From: Leishmania martiniquensis
Taxonomy: Eukaryota > Euglenozoa > Kinetoplastea > Trypanosomatida > Trypanosomatidae
NCBI RefSeq assembly: GCF_017916325.1
Contig: NC_090159.1
Span: forward strand, 229,501-293,500
Length of the DNA: 64,000 bases
Direction: 5' to 3'
Part shown: one piece after another, positions 1-11,202 of the stretch
Layout of the letters: the number at the start of each line of letters is the position of its first letter
Position numbering within the stretch: position 1 is the stretch's first letter
Translations under genes and position numbers: made by a program
The notes under the pieces: generated by a model
What the model saw: only the letters and a program-made list of their open reading frames with translations
What the model was told of the DNA's origin: nothing
The model's database searches: none

Positions 1-1
1 C

Positions 2-217
2 AAGGCACTCAACACACCCGAGACGGTGCGGCGGCCGGCATCGGCACCGAAGTTTCAGCAGCGCATTCGCGATCCGATGTGGGAAATGGAAATGGACCGG
101 GGCACAGTGAAGAAGGTCAAGTCGAAGGAGAAAGTGCCGAGCCCCTTCCAGGGGGTGAACCCCTTCCAGGAGGTGTCGCAAGGCCTGTTCGACGTTCGTG
201 GACGGCGGCGCCGGTAG
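2..217 (+). CDS. 3' end of an unidentified protein gene (5' end outside window)
   Basis: The reading frame is open from base 2 and ends at TAG 215-217, giving the last 71 residues of a protein that begins upstream of the window. The tail is basic and proline-rich. It carries a short tandem motif, PFQGV followed four residues later by PFQEV, and ends in RGRRRR. The Met/Glu/Trp segment at bases 77-100 is not low complexity, and codons are G/C-ending as in neighbouring genes, so this is likely real coding sequence. I do not recognise a family. The arginine-rich end could bind nucleic acid or act as a nuclear signal, but that is only a guess. Confidence 0.6.
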   Translation, partial: KALNTPETVRRPASAPKFQQRIRDPMWEMEMDRGTVKKVKSKEKVPSPFQGVNPFQEVSQGLFDVRGRRRR

Positions 218-1543
218 TAGAACGTACTTGCGTGATGGCTCGGCGGCTGGCGCTTAGGTCTCTTTGTGTGTGTGCTAAGGAGCGAGGTCGCTGCGTTCGT
301 ACACGCATTCGTCGGCTTCTTCCTCGTCCCCAAAGCTCAGCAACCACACGCGCGCATCCGTCTTCTTTCGCGTCGCTGTCATGTGCTCCCCACAACCACC
401 ACCCACCCACCCCAAGACACACACTAACACACAATAGCGGCATTCGCCTCGCTCTCTGTAAGGGCATTCATTATGTGTAGGCTAAGCAGACCTCCATCGA
501 TTAAACTTCTCCGAGATTCGTTGTTATGTGTGGGTCGCACCACTTTTGCTCCGCGTAAACGTCCAAGTGACGGGACGACGGTGGCAGAGGATGACCTGCT
601 TCCCCATCACGCCCTCTCCTTCTTTTCTTTGCGAGTCGCTGTTGAACGCGCGAACGATGATAACGGTGTTCCGTTGGGTAGATGGACCGGCTGCGCCAGC
701 ACTCTCCCCGGGTGCGCCGTCCTCTCAGCGCCTCACCCTGCTCCCGTGTGCGCATCTGTGTATGCGTGTCGGCCTCCACCAGCCCTGTGCCTGCGTATGC
801 GGCCACCGCGGCCCCCAATGCAGACGCGCATACGCACCCAAAGCGTGAGAATAAGTGGAAGAAGTATAAGCCCAGTGGCACAAACAAAGCGACGCTCGCG
901 AAACTAGTAGCAGCCGCCATGGAAGCCCCTGGCATCCTCACGACGCCCCACCTCCACAGCAGGTCCCCCCCACACACACACACACACTTTCCTCCTCGTC
1001 GTCCGCGTCTTCTTGCCTGCCATGCTCTTCGGCGTGCCTGACTAGCTGCGCTGCGACGTGTCCCAGGCGCGAAGGGTGCGGAGGGGGAGGGCGCGACATG
1101 AGGAAGGAGAGAGAGAGGGTAGCATCGTGTGCGTATCGCGACCTCTCTTGTCGCAGATCGCCTCCACCGCAGATGTTCAGCAGCGCCTCTCCGCTGAGGG
1201 CAGTGCCGATGACAGGCCGCATCGCGGCACTCATGGAATGGCGTCTGTCGACACTTCTGGGCGTGTCCACGACGCTCCTTCTTTCCTTCACGCGCCTTGC
1301 GGCTCTCCCGTATGACCCACACCTCTTACGGGGCACATCACCAACGTCCTTACACCGGCATGTACGCATACCACGCGCGCCAACGGCTCTGCGCTCACCA
1401 CCCGACCGCTGAGGAAGATATAGGCATCATCCTCTCAGCCTCACCCCACACCACTCCCCGTCTCGCAGCGCGCGCTCTCTTCATCTGTGACTCGCGCGCG
1501 TACCGCTTCCTCGATACACCGACGACCATCATAATCCCTGAAG
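218..1543. other. intergenic region with 3' UTR of the first gene and leader of the subunit c gene
   Basis: No convincing coding sequence is seen. The region holds a (CA)n run near 971-986 and a pyrimidine-rich tract at about 1439-1465, followed by AG at 1467-1468. That AG is a plausible spliced-leader acceptor and would give the subunit c mRNA a 5' UTR of about 75 nt. Confidence 0.5.
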
Positions 1544-1864
1544 ATGATGCGCCGCGTCATTGCCCAGCCCGTCGCCCGCCGCGCGGCTGCTGCCTCCAGC
1601 GCGCTCGTGGTCGCCCCTCGCCAGGCCTCCACCGTGGCGATCTCCGTCCAGGGCCTGCACTATGTCGGCACCGGTCTCGCCGCCATTGCCCTCGCTGGCG
1701 TTGGCTTGGGTATTGGGACCATCTTCGGCTGCCTGCTCATCTCCTGCGCACGCCAGCCTAACCTGACCAAGATGCTGTTCAACTACGCCATTCTCGGCTT
1801 CGCCCTGACGGAGGCCATCGGCCTATTCGCGCTGATGCTCGCCTTCCTCATGCTCTTCTCGTAG
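1544..1864 (+). CDS. mitochondrial F1Fo-ATP synthase subunit c (ATPase subunit 9) precursor
   Basis: This 106-residue protein is the proton-carrying c-ring subunit of the inner-membrane ATP synthase. An Arg/Ala-rich presequence (about residues 1-29, ending near RQAS) looks like a mitochondrial targeting peptide. The mature part has two hydrophobic helices (about 38-68 and 77-104) joined by the diagnostic polar loop Arg70-Gln71-Pro72. The essential proton-binding carboxylate is Glu90, in LTEAIG of the second helix. Mature length (about 76 residues) matches the family. Two tandem ATG codons (1544 and 1547) start the frame; either could be used. Trypanosomatids often carry several subunit c genes differing in presequence; only one is present here. 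Identification is firm. Confidence 0.96.
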   Translation: MMRRVIAQPVARRAAAASSALVVAPRQASTVAISVQGLHYVGTGLAAIALAGVGLGIGTIFGCLLISCARQPNLTKMLFNYAILGFALTEAIGLFALMLAFLMLFS

Positions 1865-4638
1865 AGCACTTTCGTTGCAGATGGCGCTGTTTCAGCGTTG
1901 ATCTCTCTGTAGTGCAGAAGTCTCGGTGTTACTGAGCTAAAGGCGTCGCAAGGTGACGGAGAGCAAGAAAAGATGCCGATATGGGGCATGTCCTTGTGTG
2001 GATGCGAGCGACTGACAGAACGGATGAAAGGGACAGAAGTGCCTTCTCGCTTCCCCCCCCCAAGCATCGGACCTCTCTCTCTTACCCCCCCCCCCGGCGT
2101 CTACTCATGAGCCCGCCGTCCGTCTCTTACCCGTTAACGTAACCACGTCTGTTTATCCAATAGCCCAAAGACACAGATGTACACACATTTTGGACTCCAC
2201 CATCTCCTCCCTCCCACTCCCACCCCGCCTGCCTGCCTGTGTGTGTGTGTGTGTATTCTTTTAGTCCTTGCCGTAGCTTTTAGAGGGGTGGGGTGCCACG
2301 CTGCTGCATAACGAAGGCAGCAACGAGACCACGCAGGAAGGGTTCGAGGGTGGTTAAATCGGGGTCCCTATGCGTGCCTCTCTATGTGGGGAGGGAGACG
2401 GGGAGGGGGGCTTTCCGGCATCTGTGCGTGCTGCGATGTGTTTTTGGCTCAGCAGCAAAGCCCCCACCCCTCCCCTTCCTCTTTCTCGTGTCCGTACTGT
2501 GTGACATCTCTTCGATCGCCACCATTGCCTTCTCACGTCCCCCTCCCCTGGGCACCGCGAGCGCCGTAGGAGACGTGCGCGCACGCGCGCTTATAAAGTT
2601 CGAAGGCCCGAAACATATTTTTATAAGAATGGCACTGCGAAGATGGCGGAGGCGGGACGTCCAGCGGTCGTGCGTTATCTTTGCCTTTGCCTCTCTCCTC
2701 TTCCCCTTCTTACCTGCCTGTGCCTCATGGCGCGCTGGATTAGTCTCAGGAGGTGCTCACACGGTGGGCGTAACCGCATGTGTGTGGGCGCATTAGCTTC
2801 TCTCTCTCTCTCCTCTCCGTCTCTGTGAGTGTAGCCAGTGATAGAGGTTACTGGCTGCTTGTCGAGCGTGCGCGCGCAGAGAGGCACTGATGCTCTGGGC
2901 TTCGTAGAGCTGCACGCAAAGCCCTCAGCTCATGACGTGCACGATACACACAGCGTCTCCCGGCAAGCCGGCCTCTCTCCTTCAGCTTTCGTCTAACCCA
3001 CCATCACCCCCTCTTTCGCCCTTTGTCGCTGTCTCTCGTCAGTCACGTGCGACTGCGTTGTGTGAGAGACGAGAAAAGCGGGAGGGGAGGAGAAGAACGT
3101 GAGGTGAGTGGCTGGCGCTCCTGCTCGTCGCATGCGCTCGAACAGCGCTCCTCCACATTTGGGGAGCAAATCTCGCCGCGGCTTCGCTGCGCTCGCGGGC
3201 CTCACTTTATCCTGTCAGCAGACTTCGGACCGGAACCAGTGCCCTTCTCGTCCCCCTCACGGCGCGTTGAGCAGGCATCGCCAGGGGGGAGGGGGGGAAC
3301 TCTGGTCGGCAAAGCGTTTCACTATCTTTTTATAGGACAGAACACAGCAGACATTAGGCTGCTCGCGGGACGGGTGCCGGAGACATGCTCGCCCCCGCCC
3401 GCGAGTGTGCCTATAACTTAGTGGCGGGTCCTTCGCCGCGTAGTCTGTTCGTGTAGGCAGTGCCACCAGAACAGCACTCGCGGGGCTGGTGAGGTGTCCG
3501 TGCATCTGCTCCCTATCGGTGAAAGGGAGCGCGCGGAAGCCGCGTTGGGCAGCACGTGTGGCTGAAGCGCAGCTTTCTCCACCGAGACGAACGGAACATG
3601 TAGAACGCAGCGAGCCTATGCGGCCAGCGGTGAGTTGAGGAGGCACACACACACACGGGCACACTCACAAATGAGGAAGTCCCTTCAGTCTCCTCAGGCG
3701 CATCGAATCTGTACAGGGCGACGGCCGCATCGATAGGTGCCGCATTCCTCTTTCTCTGCGCTCCATATGAGGGAGTTGGGAAGAAGCCGTGGGACGAGCG
3801 GGGGGATTTTTCTTGGTCGTTTGTGTGTTTGGCAGACTCCTCAAGTCTGTGAGCGATGGTGTGACGGCGGGCAAAAGGGCTTTGCCACGTCAGCGGTCGC
3901 ACGCCGCCTGCGCACGAAACCGTTCCTACGAGTAAAGCAGAACGTGGGTGAAGAGAGCGCCACAGCTCTCTTCGTTGGTGCCCATACCCCTCGACATATC
4001 GTCCCGACCCACCCTGGAGCCGGACCTCATTGCCCTTCCTCAGATAGGTCTGAGGCGTCGCTCGCCTTCTACATTGTGCGGTACGCTCTCACCTCGCACG
4101 GTTAACCTTTTTTTATGTCCGCTGTCACACAGACCCTTTCCCCTTCACTCCTTCCCACATCCCCACCCACCCAACCCCCTGCTTGCCTTCTGTGTGCGCG
4201 CGCGTGCGCCGCTGTTCGAACGGAGCCTCCAGTTAGAGGAATCCTTTCTGCGATTGCAGGGGTAGTCTTGATCTTCACACCGCAGCTACAGCAGTGTTGT
4301 TGCCGGCCCCCTCCTCTTTGTGCACATCGCTATCACCATCACCAGTGCGCCCCTCTCTTCTTCGAGCACACGTCGAACAGTGAGCAACTATTATATACAT
4401 ACATATATATATTAGAAGAGGAGAGAGACAAGCACACAGGCAGTCTCGACAGAGAGGCAGAGAGAGCACAGAAAAAATAAAGCGCACATTGGTGCTCCCC
4501 GCCCTCACTCCTCGCCCCTCCTCCCCTCTTTTTCGCGTCTGTCTCTGTATACCCCCCCCAGCCCACCCACACATACACACACACGAAACCGAAGCAGCAA
4601 AAGAAAAGGCGCACCACCAGACCTGTACGTTCGATATC
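1865..4638. other. 2.8 kb intergenic region, no convincing gene
   Basis: The stretch holds only low-complexity features: C runs near 2056-2094, a GT run near 2240-2255, a short (TA)n near 4394-4412 and many pyrimidine tracts. Frames of 60-170 codons exist on both strands, but they lack recognisable domains and have irregular composition. Confidence 0.5.
4497..4561 (+). promoter_or_regulatory. probable trans-splicing signal of the kinesin gene
   Basis: A pyrimidine tract of about 60 bases is followed by its first strong AG at 4560-4561, leaving a 5' UTR of about 77 nt before ATG 4639. The assignment rests on position and composition only. Confidence 0.5.
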
Positions 4639-6360
4639 ATGAGCAGCCGTATCTGTGTGGCGGTGCGCAAGCGTCCCATCCCGGACCCGGAACTAGACAT
4701 CGTCGAGACGCCAACACCGAAATGCATTGTGAACGAGCCAAAGATAAAATATGACCTCTCGCACTACACGGACCGGCACACTTTCACGTTCGATGAAGTC
4801 TTCGGAGACACCTGCGACAACGCTGGGGTGTACCAGCGCTGTTGCCTGCCACTCATCGACACGGTTTTCAGCTACGGGAACGCCACGTGCTTTGCCTACG
4901 GGCAGACCGGTTCAGGCAAGACGTACACGATGTTGGGCTCGCAGAAGGAGCCCGGGCTGTACGCGATTGCGGCACGCGAAATTTTCGCACGCGCCAACAG
5001 TATTAACGCCGCAGTCTACGTCTCCTTCTACGAAATCTACGGCCGTAAAATATTTGACCTCCTCAACAACCGCCAGCGCCTCTTTGCTCGCGAAGATGCG
5101 GAGAAGGTTATCAACATTTGTGGTCTGAGCGAGCATCAGGTGACGGATATACAAGAGATCTTCGACGTCATTACGGCGGGCAGCGCGTATCGCGCTGCGG
5201 GCCAGACCAGCGCCAACGCCGAGAGTAGCCGCTCCCACGCCGTGCTGCAGGTGGAGGTGCGGGAGACGCGCAGCGCCAACGCGCGGCGTGCGCCAAAGAC
5301 GATCGGGCGCATTTCCTTCATCGACTTGGCGGGAAACGAGCGCGGCGCCGACACGTTCGACTGCGACCGCAAGACGCGCATGGAGGGCGCTGAGATCAAC
5401 AAATCTCTGCTGGCGCTGAAGGAGTGCATTCGCGCCCTGGGGATGGGCAAGAGCCACGTTCCCTTTCGGGGGTCCATCCTGACGGAGGTGCTGCGCGACT
5501 CCTTCACCGGCAACAGCCGCACGACCATGATCGCGACCATTTCGCCGTCCTCGCAGCACTGCGTGAACACGCTCAACACGCTGCGCTACACCCAACGCGT
5601 GAAGGACCTGGGCGGCGGCCTGGGTGGTGGGGCGAAGATCGAGCAGGTCGCCAGCAGCCCGCCTGGCCGCCGGCCTGCCGCGCCACGCCGCAAGCCCTTC
5701 GAGGCGCTTCCTGCAAAGAACCGCCCCGAGTGGGTGTCCGACTTTGCGTACGACCCGTCACCGGACGTGTCTCCGTCAGAGAACGGCGGCGAGGGTGACG
5801 GAGTGGCGGCGGCGGCGGCGCCGAGGAACGCCGCCAAGCCGCGCGGTCGGCGCACGTCAGTGGGTCGCAGCAGCGGTACGCCCCCTCCGGCCTCCGCCGT
5901 GGTGAAGGTCAAGGATCCGAAAATAGCGACGATTGTGCAGAACCACATTGCCGCCCTGGAGTCCACTGAAGACGACGACGACGGTGACGACGACTGCGGC
6001 AACGACCCGCGCGCTGAGGATGGCAGTGGCGCGATGCCGCGGGAGGAGGCGCGGCAGGTGCGCAAGGTGCACGCGTACGTCGTCGAGGAGATAGCCAAAG
6101 CGGAGGAGAAGCTGATTGCGCTGCACCGTCGGCACATCGACTCAAAGATGACCGGCATCAAAGAGGAAATTACGGCAATTCAGTGCTTCGAGGAATCTGA
6201 CTCGGTCGATGAGTACGTGGCGCGAGTCCGGGCACTGCTGCTGAAGCAGCGGGACGACATGGATGAGATCTTGACGATGCTGAACGGCATTGGGTCGATG
6301 CTGCGTGACGAGGAGGACCTTTCCAAGACACTGACATCAAGCGTGGGCGTGCGTCGATGA
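4639..6360 (+). CDS. kinesin-13 (MCAK-like) motor protein with N-terminal motor
   Basis: This 573-residue protein starts at the first in-frame ATG. The motor domain runs from about residue 4 to 335. It has the P-loop GQTGSGKT (88-95), switch I NAESSRSH (193-200) and switch II DLAGNE (229-234), followed by the kinesin-13 hallmark run GADTF and MEGAEINKSLLALKECIRALG-like sequence. Kinesin-13 members normally depolymerise microtubule ends. The loop-2 finger, Lys-Val-Asp in canonical members, reads Lys37-Tyr38-Asp39 here. The motor starts almost at residue 1, so the long N-terminal domain and neck that precede the motor in animal MCAK are absent. After the motor come a Pro/Ala-rich linker, an acidic patch (about 435-450) and a C-terminal stretch likely to be coiled coil. 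Trypanosomatids have an expanded kinesin-13 set; which paralogue this is cannot be decided here. Confidence 0.93.
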   Translation: MSSRICVAVRKRPIPDPELDIVETPTPKCIVNEPKIKYDLSHYTDRHTFTFDEVFGDTCDNAGVYQRCCLPLIDTVFSYGNATCFAYGQTGSGKTYTMLGSQKEPGLYAIAAREIFARANSINAAVYVSFYEIYGRKIFDLLNNRQRLFAREDAEKVINICGLSEHQVTDIQEIFDVITAGSAYRAAGQTSANAESSRSHAVLQVEVRETRSANARRAPKTIGRISFIDLAGNERGADTFDCDRKTRMEGAEINKSLLALKECIRALGMGKSHVPFRGSILTEVLRDSFTGNSRTTMIATISPSSQHCVNTLNTLRYTQRVKDLGGGLGGGAKIEQVASSPPGRRPAAPRRKPFEALPAKNRPEWVSDFAYDPSPDVSPSENGGEGDGVAAAAAPRNAAKPRGRRTSVGRSSGTPPPASAVVKVKDPKIATIVQNHIAALESTEDDDDGDDDCGNDPRAEDGSGAMPREEARQVRKVHAYVVEEIAKAEEKLIALHRRHIDSKMTGIKEEITAIQCFEESDSVDEYVARVRALLLKQRDDMDEILTMLNGIGSMLRDEEDLSKTLTSSVGVRR

Positions 6361-8604
6361 TGATGGGGTCGAGGGAGGCGGGAAGCGGAGTCTGAGAGAG
6401 AGCACGCGGAGAAGCGTGAGCAGCGGAAGAATAGGTAGCGCGCACACCCAACCGTAACAAAAAGCAGAGGACCATGCAGAGGCTGTCATGATCCCCACCC
6501 TTTGTTTGCCGTGTCTCGGCGCGTTTTCCACCGCCCTCCTCCGACATCCCCCTCTCGTTGCACTGCCAGTGAGCACAACCCACTCGCAGTGCGATGAAGT
6601 TCCTCCGCCGGGGCCTTCCAGCTTCCTGTTTTCTGCGTGAATTTTGCGTCTATTTCCAACTTGCCGTGGACACGTGTTTGGTGCATGCGTGGTGCTGTTT
6701 GCTATCGATGTATCTTACCGCAGTGCACACGCACACACACACACGTGGCACCAGCACCGGTCAGCAAGGGTGAAGAGGAGGGCCGCATTCACGCCCACAC
6801 ATACACACCAAAGACGCACCTTCGCATAGGGCTTGAGGTGATGAATCACCTGCGCATGTCTTTTTGTGGCTCGTGTGTGTGTGTGTGTCTGAGTGTGTGT
6901 GTGTTCAGCATTCGCTTCTTTGCTTCCGTTCGCTCTTCGGTTCTCTCCCCTCCCCCGCCCGCTTCAGTGCATCACCGGCACGTATTCCCTCCCCCCCCCC
7001 TCCCCTCCCCTCTTCTCCGTGGCCCGCCCACCACCGCATGCCCCCGCGCGTGGTCGAGAGGGGAGGGGCTCTCTCCCCTTTTCTTGCCTCTTCCCACCCA
7101 CCCTCCTCCTCTCCTCTCGCTTATCGCGTAGGTGCTCCCTTCCTTACCCTGCACTCCCCCCCCCGACACACACACGAAACACATGCACACACGAGCGCCG
7201 TTCCCTTACCCCTCCTCTTCCTCGCGTCCGCTGTCAGGTGACCCAGACGACGGTGAGCGCTGTGACCGCCTGCGAGTCGGGGGGAGGGGGCGCACGACAA
7301 TGTGTGAACCCCCGACGCGTTTGTCCTCGTTTCTTGTTTGCTGCCTCCTCTTTGCTGCGCTTTTTTTTCTTTTCGAAGAGGAGGTGGAAGGGGGAGTCGG
7401 GGGATTCACCAGTGATGTGCACCTCAGTGTTGATGCGTATGTGTGCGTTGTCTCCTCATCACTGCTCGTCCATTTCCTTTTCGCACTATCAGTTTTGCGC
7501 GTGGGTGTGTAGTGCATATATGCGGTCACACACACACACTTATAACAGCCTCCTCCTCCGCCCCGCCATGCTGTCATGTAAAGCAGTGCTGCAGGTCACG
7601 CACTAACGACGACGATAAGTGCAGATGCGAGACAAATAAGACAAGACGCAAACTAACGAAGAGGATGCCGTGGTGCGGCATGGCGCAAGCGCTCATCGTC
7701 TTCTGAGGGAAGGGGGGAGGGAGGTAACACATTTACTGGGCGCTCTCTCATCGCCATTCCTCCTCTTCTGTGACAACGACTGTCTCTCCCCCACCCCTTC
7801 CGACACGCACACACACTCATTGCTCCTCCGGTCTTCCTCGGCCCTGCCCATTAGTCACCCCCTCACCCACACCTCACCTCTTTCCTTCTCTCTCTTTCTG
7901 TCTGCGATGCGTTCATTGCTCGCCATCGATCAGCAGCGCGCTCTTTCGGTTGCCGTAGAAAAGTCACGGCAGCTGCCTTCACCGCACCCCAATAGCAACG
8001 CTTTACTCCTTTCCCCAGAGCTTTTCGTAACTGCTTGCACGCCCCATTCGCGCATTGCTTCCGCTGCCCTTTCCCCTATCTCTCCCCCCTTACCTCCTTG
8101 CTTCCCCGACTCCGACCTCTGTGTGTGTGTGTGTGTGTCTGCGTGTGTGTCTACACATTTCTCCTTGTAGTTGCTGTCGCCACGCAGGCAACGGCGCTGT
8201 GTAGCGCTTCTCGCATGGGCGCACTCTGTTGCCCTGCCCTACACCAACACTTAAACACGCGCACAGTGGGTGGCAGGCACAGTAGGCGTGTGGTGGAAAA
8301 CCTGACGTCGCCTTACCAGCAGCCAACCGGTGGACCGCCGCCCACGGCCACCCAATAGTCTCGTCTCTCCTCTCTTCCACCCCCGCACCCATCCCTGAGC
8401 TTTCTGCTCGTCTCTCTGCGCTGCTGTGTGCTGCCGTCGAGAGGCTCGGTGAGTGCGGGCGACACGAGCGCTATTTCTGCGGGCCCGGCGTAAGCCTTCT
8501 TCTTCGTCTCCCCCCTCTCCTCTCCTCTGAATTTTTTCTCTGTCACTTTTTTCTCGCGCGTGTTGCGCAGGAGGACGTTGTGTCGATTCAGCAGGCGCCT
8601 ACGC
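6361..8604. other. 2.2 kb intergenic region, no convincing gene
   Basis: It contains CA repeats near 6730 and 7167, GT repeats near 6873-6903 and 8122-8138, and C-rich and pyrimidine tracts. Candidate frames are dominated by Pro/Ser/Leu/His from these repeats and look non-coding. Confidence 0.5.
8509..8570 (+). promoter_or_regulatory. probable trans-splicing signal of the PPPDE peptidase gene
   Basis: A pyrimidine-rich tract (about 8509-8557) is followed by GCGCAG, with AG at 8569-8570. This leaves a 34-nt leader to ATG 8605, the first ATG after the acceptor, and supports that start. Confidence 0.55.
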
Positions 8605-11202
8605 ATGGCCTTCTGGTGCTGTGGGGCAGATGGCACCTCCAGTGTCACCTCCAAGAATGCGGCACAGCTACGCAACCTTGAGGCGATGGGCCTCTCGCGC
8701 GGCCACAGCCCGCGGCTGCGCCGGACGGAGGTGCAGATACCCGTCATCCTTAACGTGTACAGCCTGCTCGAGAGCAACAAGAAGCTGACCAAGATGGGCA
8801 TGGGTGTCTTTCACACTGGCGTCGTCGTGTACGGCATCGAGTGGGGCTACGGCGAGGTGGTGGACAACCCCAACGCATCCGGGTTGTTTTGTGTGCATCC
8901 TGGGCAAGCCGCCGGCACCCTCTACCGCACCATTCGCATCGGACACACCACGCGCTCGCCCATGCAGGTCGATACAATCCTGCACCGTCTCGAGAACGAG
9001 TGGCGCAGCAGCGAGTACCACATCCTGCATCACAACTGCAACCACTTTGCGCAGGCCTTCTGCGACCTGCTGAGCACCACAGAGAAGCTACAGGTACCGT
9101 TGTGGTGCAACCGCGCCGCGCGCGTCGGCGACCGCGTCATCCCGCGCCGGCTGGCGACAAAGGTGCAGCACATGATGGATGACGAGCCGCCGAAGGCGGT
9201 AGCGCCACGGGCGCCGACACTAACGTCGAACATCAGCGAGGTGCCTAAATCGGTAGTGCCTCACGAGTGGTATCTGCACCCTAGCATCTTCCAGCCATTG
9301 CGGTACGTAGACGAGAGCGGGCCGCCCTCTGTGGGCGCCCAAGACCACCACGCTGCCGCAGCATCAGAGGCAGCCGTTGGTGGCGGCGAAACCAACGGTA
9401 GCGTCGAGCTAGGCATTGTACCACCGCCGGGCTACGAGCTGACGGGCACCGGAAGCATATGCCCGCCCATCATCCGGCGCGAGGTGCACTGCAGCACGAA
9501 GGAGAACGGCAGCATCGCGCACATGGTGGCCATCGAGGAGCAGCCCTCGGTCGCTGAGCCCTCTCGGCGCGACTCCACGCACAAGTCAAGCGCGTCTCAC
9601 CGCACGGCGAAGTCCACCTCAGCAAGCAGTCCGGCGCCGCCGTCGCTCGGTGTCACCTTCAGCAGCGGTGCCGAGGACCACGTGGTGCTCCCGCGCGTGC
9701 GAGTCTCCACAAGCCAGCCGCATAGCATAGCGCCAACCGGGTCACCGCAGGCGTCGGAGCTTGACCTGGACGTGGAGAACGTCGTCCACAGCGAGACCAG
9801 TGGGGAGACGACACCGTCCGTAATGTCGAGCCTGCCGATAACTCGGTCACCCAGCTGCGGCGCCGCCAACCCGAGAAGGGCGACGCCGTTCAGCAGCGCC
9901 AAAAACGGGCGGCGCGGCGCCAGTGTCGAGCAGGAGCCAACCCCGCAGCACCAGCACGCTGAGGCCAACTCGAGGGAGCAAGGCGCAGACGCCTCGGCGG
10001 AGAAATCTCCAAACAAAATCGGCGATTTGGTCACGCAGTCGGCGGGCGTGGCGGTGTCTGACGAGGGTGGTGCCTCGGTGCAGCCGCCTTCTGCCTTCCT
10101 TCCGGCTTCGCATGCGATGCCGGTCGGGTGCATTACGACGCTGTCGCCAACTTCATCGACTCCACTTTCCGAGGAGGTCACGCAGCGCAGCAGCGGCATG
10201 ATGCTCGACGAGCATGACGTCAACGCGGGTGTCGCGCGCAGGACAAGTGAGTCGAGCGACCACAAGAGTGGTGACCTCGCGCCCAGCAAGCAAACCTCCA
10301 TCACCACAGGCGGCAGCGGCAGCACAAAGCAGGAGCGGACGCGAAAAAAGAAGTCGAGTAGCCGATTCAGCGACATCATCGGCGTGCCGGCCGGCGACGC
10401 CTCCCTCTCCTCCGCCACTGCGGCAGCGGCAGCAGCAGCAGCATCGGCGCGCGCCAAGCACAAAAACGGCTCAGCTTGGAAACTTCTCAAAAACCAATGC
10501 GGTCTCCGAAGCCGCTCTCCTAGCGGAAAAGCAGGCCGTAAGTACCTCTACAACCCGCCGCCGAGTGCCACCGCCGCCGATCCTGCCGTGGGCGTAGCGT
10601 CGGCGTCGAGGCGGGAGGCGGACCACACGCACGTGCACCTGCCCGCCGTCTCAGTCTTTCCTTCGTCGCCCCAGTCGATGCCCGTCACGCCGGAAGGCGA
10701 GGGCCGCGGGCATGGCGCCGTGTTGCAGGATGCGCAGGAAGCGAATGGCACCATATTGACGCCGGCAACGGCTACGCTGGAGAGGGCACCCAGTGTGCCG
10801 AAGGTCGGCGGCAACTCGTCAGCTTCAACACCCGAGCTGCGGGGAAAGCCGCACAACAACACGGCACAGCTCTCGCTGAGCTGCTGTGCGTCAGCGGCAG
10901 AGGGCATCGCGGAGCTTTTGCCAGATCCTCCTGGGAGTCTTCTGTCGCTCAGCAAGACACCGTTGGCGAAAGGCAGCGCATCCTCGTCTGTGGACCTACC
11001 AGATCGGGGTTCGGCAGCATCGGCATCACCGCTCATGCACAGTCCAGGATCCCAGCTCTCGCCCTCCCTTGTGACGCCGGAGCGGCATAACCTCGTTGCG
11101 AGCAGCAGGGCTCTGACAACCGGGTGCTCGCCTGCCGCGGCGCATCGGTCGTGCAGGCGTGGCAGCTCATCAGCCGCGATGAACGACACCCCGCCTCCGT
11201 AA
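8605..11202 (+). CDS. PPPDE (DeSI-type, DUF862) thiol peptidase domain protein, frame ended by TAA
   Basis: This 865-residue protein has an N-terminal PPPDE domain (about residues 35-175). The fold is a papain-like isopeptidase whose known relatives (DeSI proteins) remove SUMO or ubiquitin. The catalytic histidine is likely His70 in FHTGVVVYG, and the nucleophile Cys145 in HHNCNHFAQAF; their spacing fits the family. Residues about 190-865 form a Ser/Ala/Pro/Thr-rich, apparently disordered tail with no domain I recognise, including a poly-Ala run near 10421-10445. The start is the first ATG after a good splice acceptor. The frame ends at TAA 11200-11202 but continues without another stop to TAG 11542-11544, so the annotated end may be a nonsense change or a readthrough site. 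The peptidase domain is intact either way. Confidence 0.87.
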   Translation: MAFWCCGADGTSSVTSKNAAQLRNLEAMGLSRGHSPRLRRTEVQIPVILNVYSLLESNKKLTKMGMGVFHTGVVVYGIEWGYGEVVDNPNASGLFCVHPGQAAGTLYRTIRIGHTTRSPMQVDTILHRLENEWRSSEYHILHHNCNHFAQAFCDLLSTTEKLQVPLWCNRAARVGDRVIPRRLATKVQHMMDDEPPKAVAPRAPTLTSNISEVPKSVVPHEWYLHPSIFQPLRYVDESGPPSVGAQDHHAAAASEAAVGGGETNGSVELGIVPPPGYELTGTGSICPPIIRREVHCSTKENGSIAHMVAIEEQPSVAEPSRRDSTHKSSASHRTAKSTSASSPAPPSLGVTFSSGAEDHVVLPRVRVSTSQPHSIAPTGSPQASELDLDVENVVHSETSGETTPSVMSSLPITRSPSCGAANPRRATPFSSAKNGRRGASVEQEPTPQHQHAEANSREQGADASAEKSPNKIGDLVTQSAGVAVSDEGGASVQPPSAFLPASHAMPVGCITTLSPTSSTPLSEEVTQRSSGMMLDEHDVNAGVARRTSESSDHKSGDLAPSKQTSITTGGSGSTKQERTRKKKSSSRFSDIIGVPAGDASLSSATAAAAAAAASARAKHKNGSAWKLLKNQCGLRSRSPSGKAGRKYLYNPPPSATAADPAVGVASASRREADHTHVHLPAVSVFPSSPQSMPVTPEGEGRGHGAVLQDAQEANGTILTPATATLERAPSVPKVGGNSSASTPELRGKPHNNTAQLSLSCCASAAEGIAELLPDPPGSLLSLSKTPLAKGSASSSVDLPDRGSAASASPLMHSPGSQLSPSLVTPERHNLVASSRALTTGCSPAAAHRSCRRGSSSAAMNDTPPP

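Noticed and set aside
501..1322. 273-codon open frame on the - strand near the left end
   Set aside because: It opposes the direction of all supported genes, is Arg/Cys-rich in a random-looking way and lies across UTR sequence.
2293..2796. 167-codon open frame between subunit c and kinesin
   Set aside because: It has no recognisable domain, mixed codon usage and no clear ATG with splice signal; it crosses low-complexity sequence.
9597..10490. 297-codon frame on the - strand inside the PPPDE gene
   Set aside because: It is the antisense shadow of the Ser/Ala-rich tail; codon-biased genes routinely give such frames.
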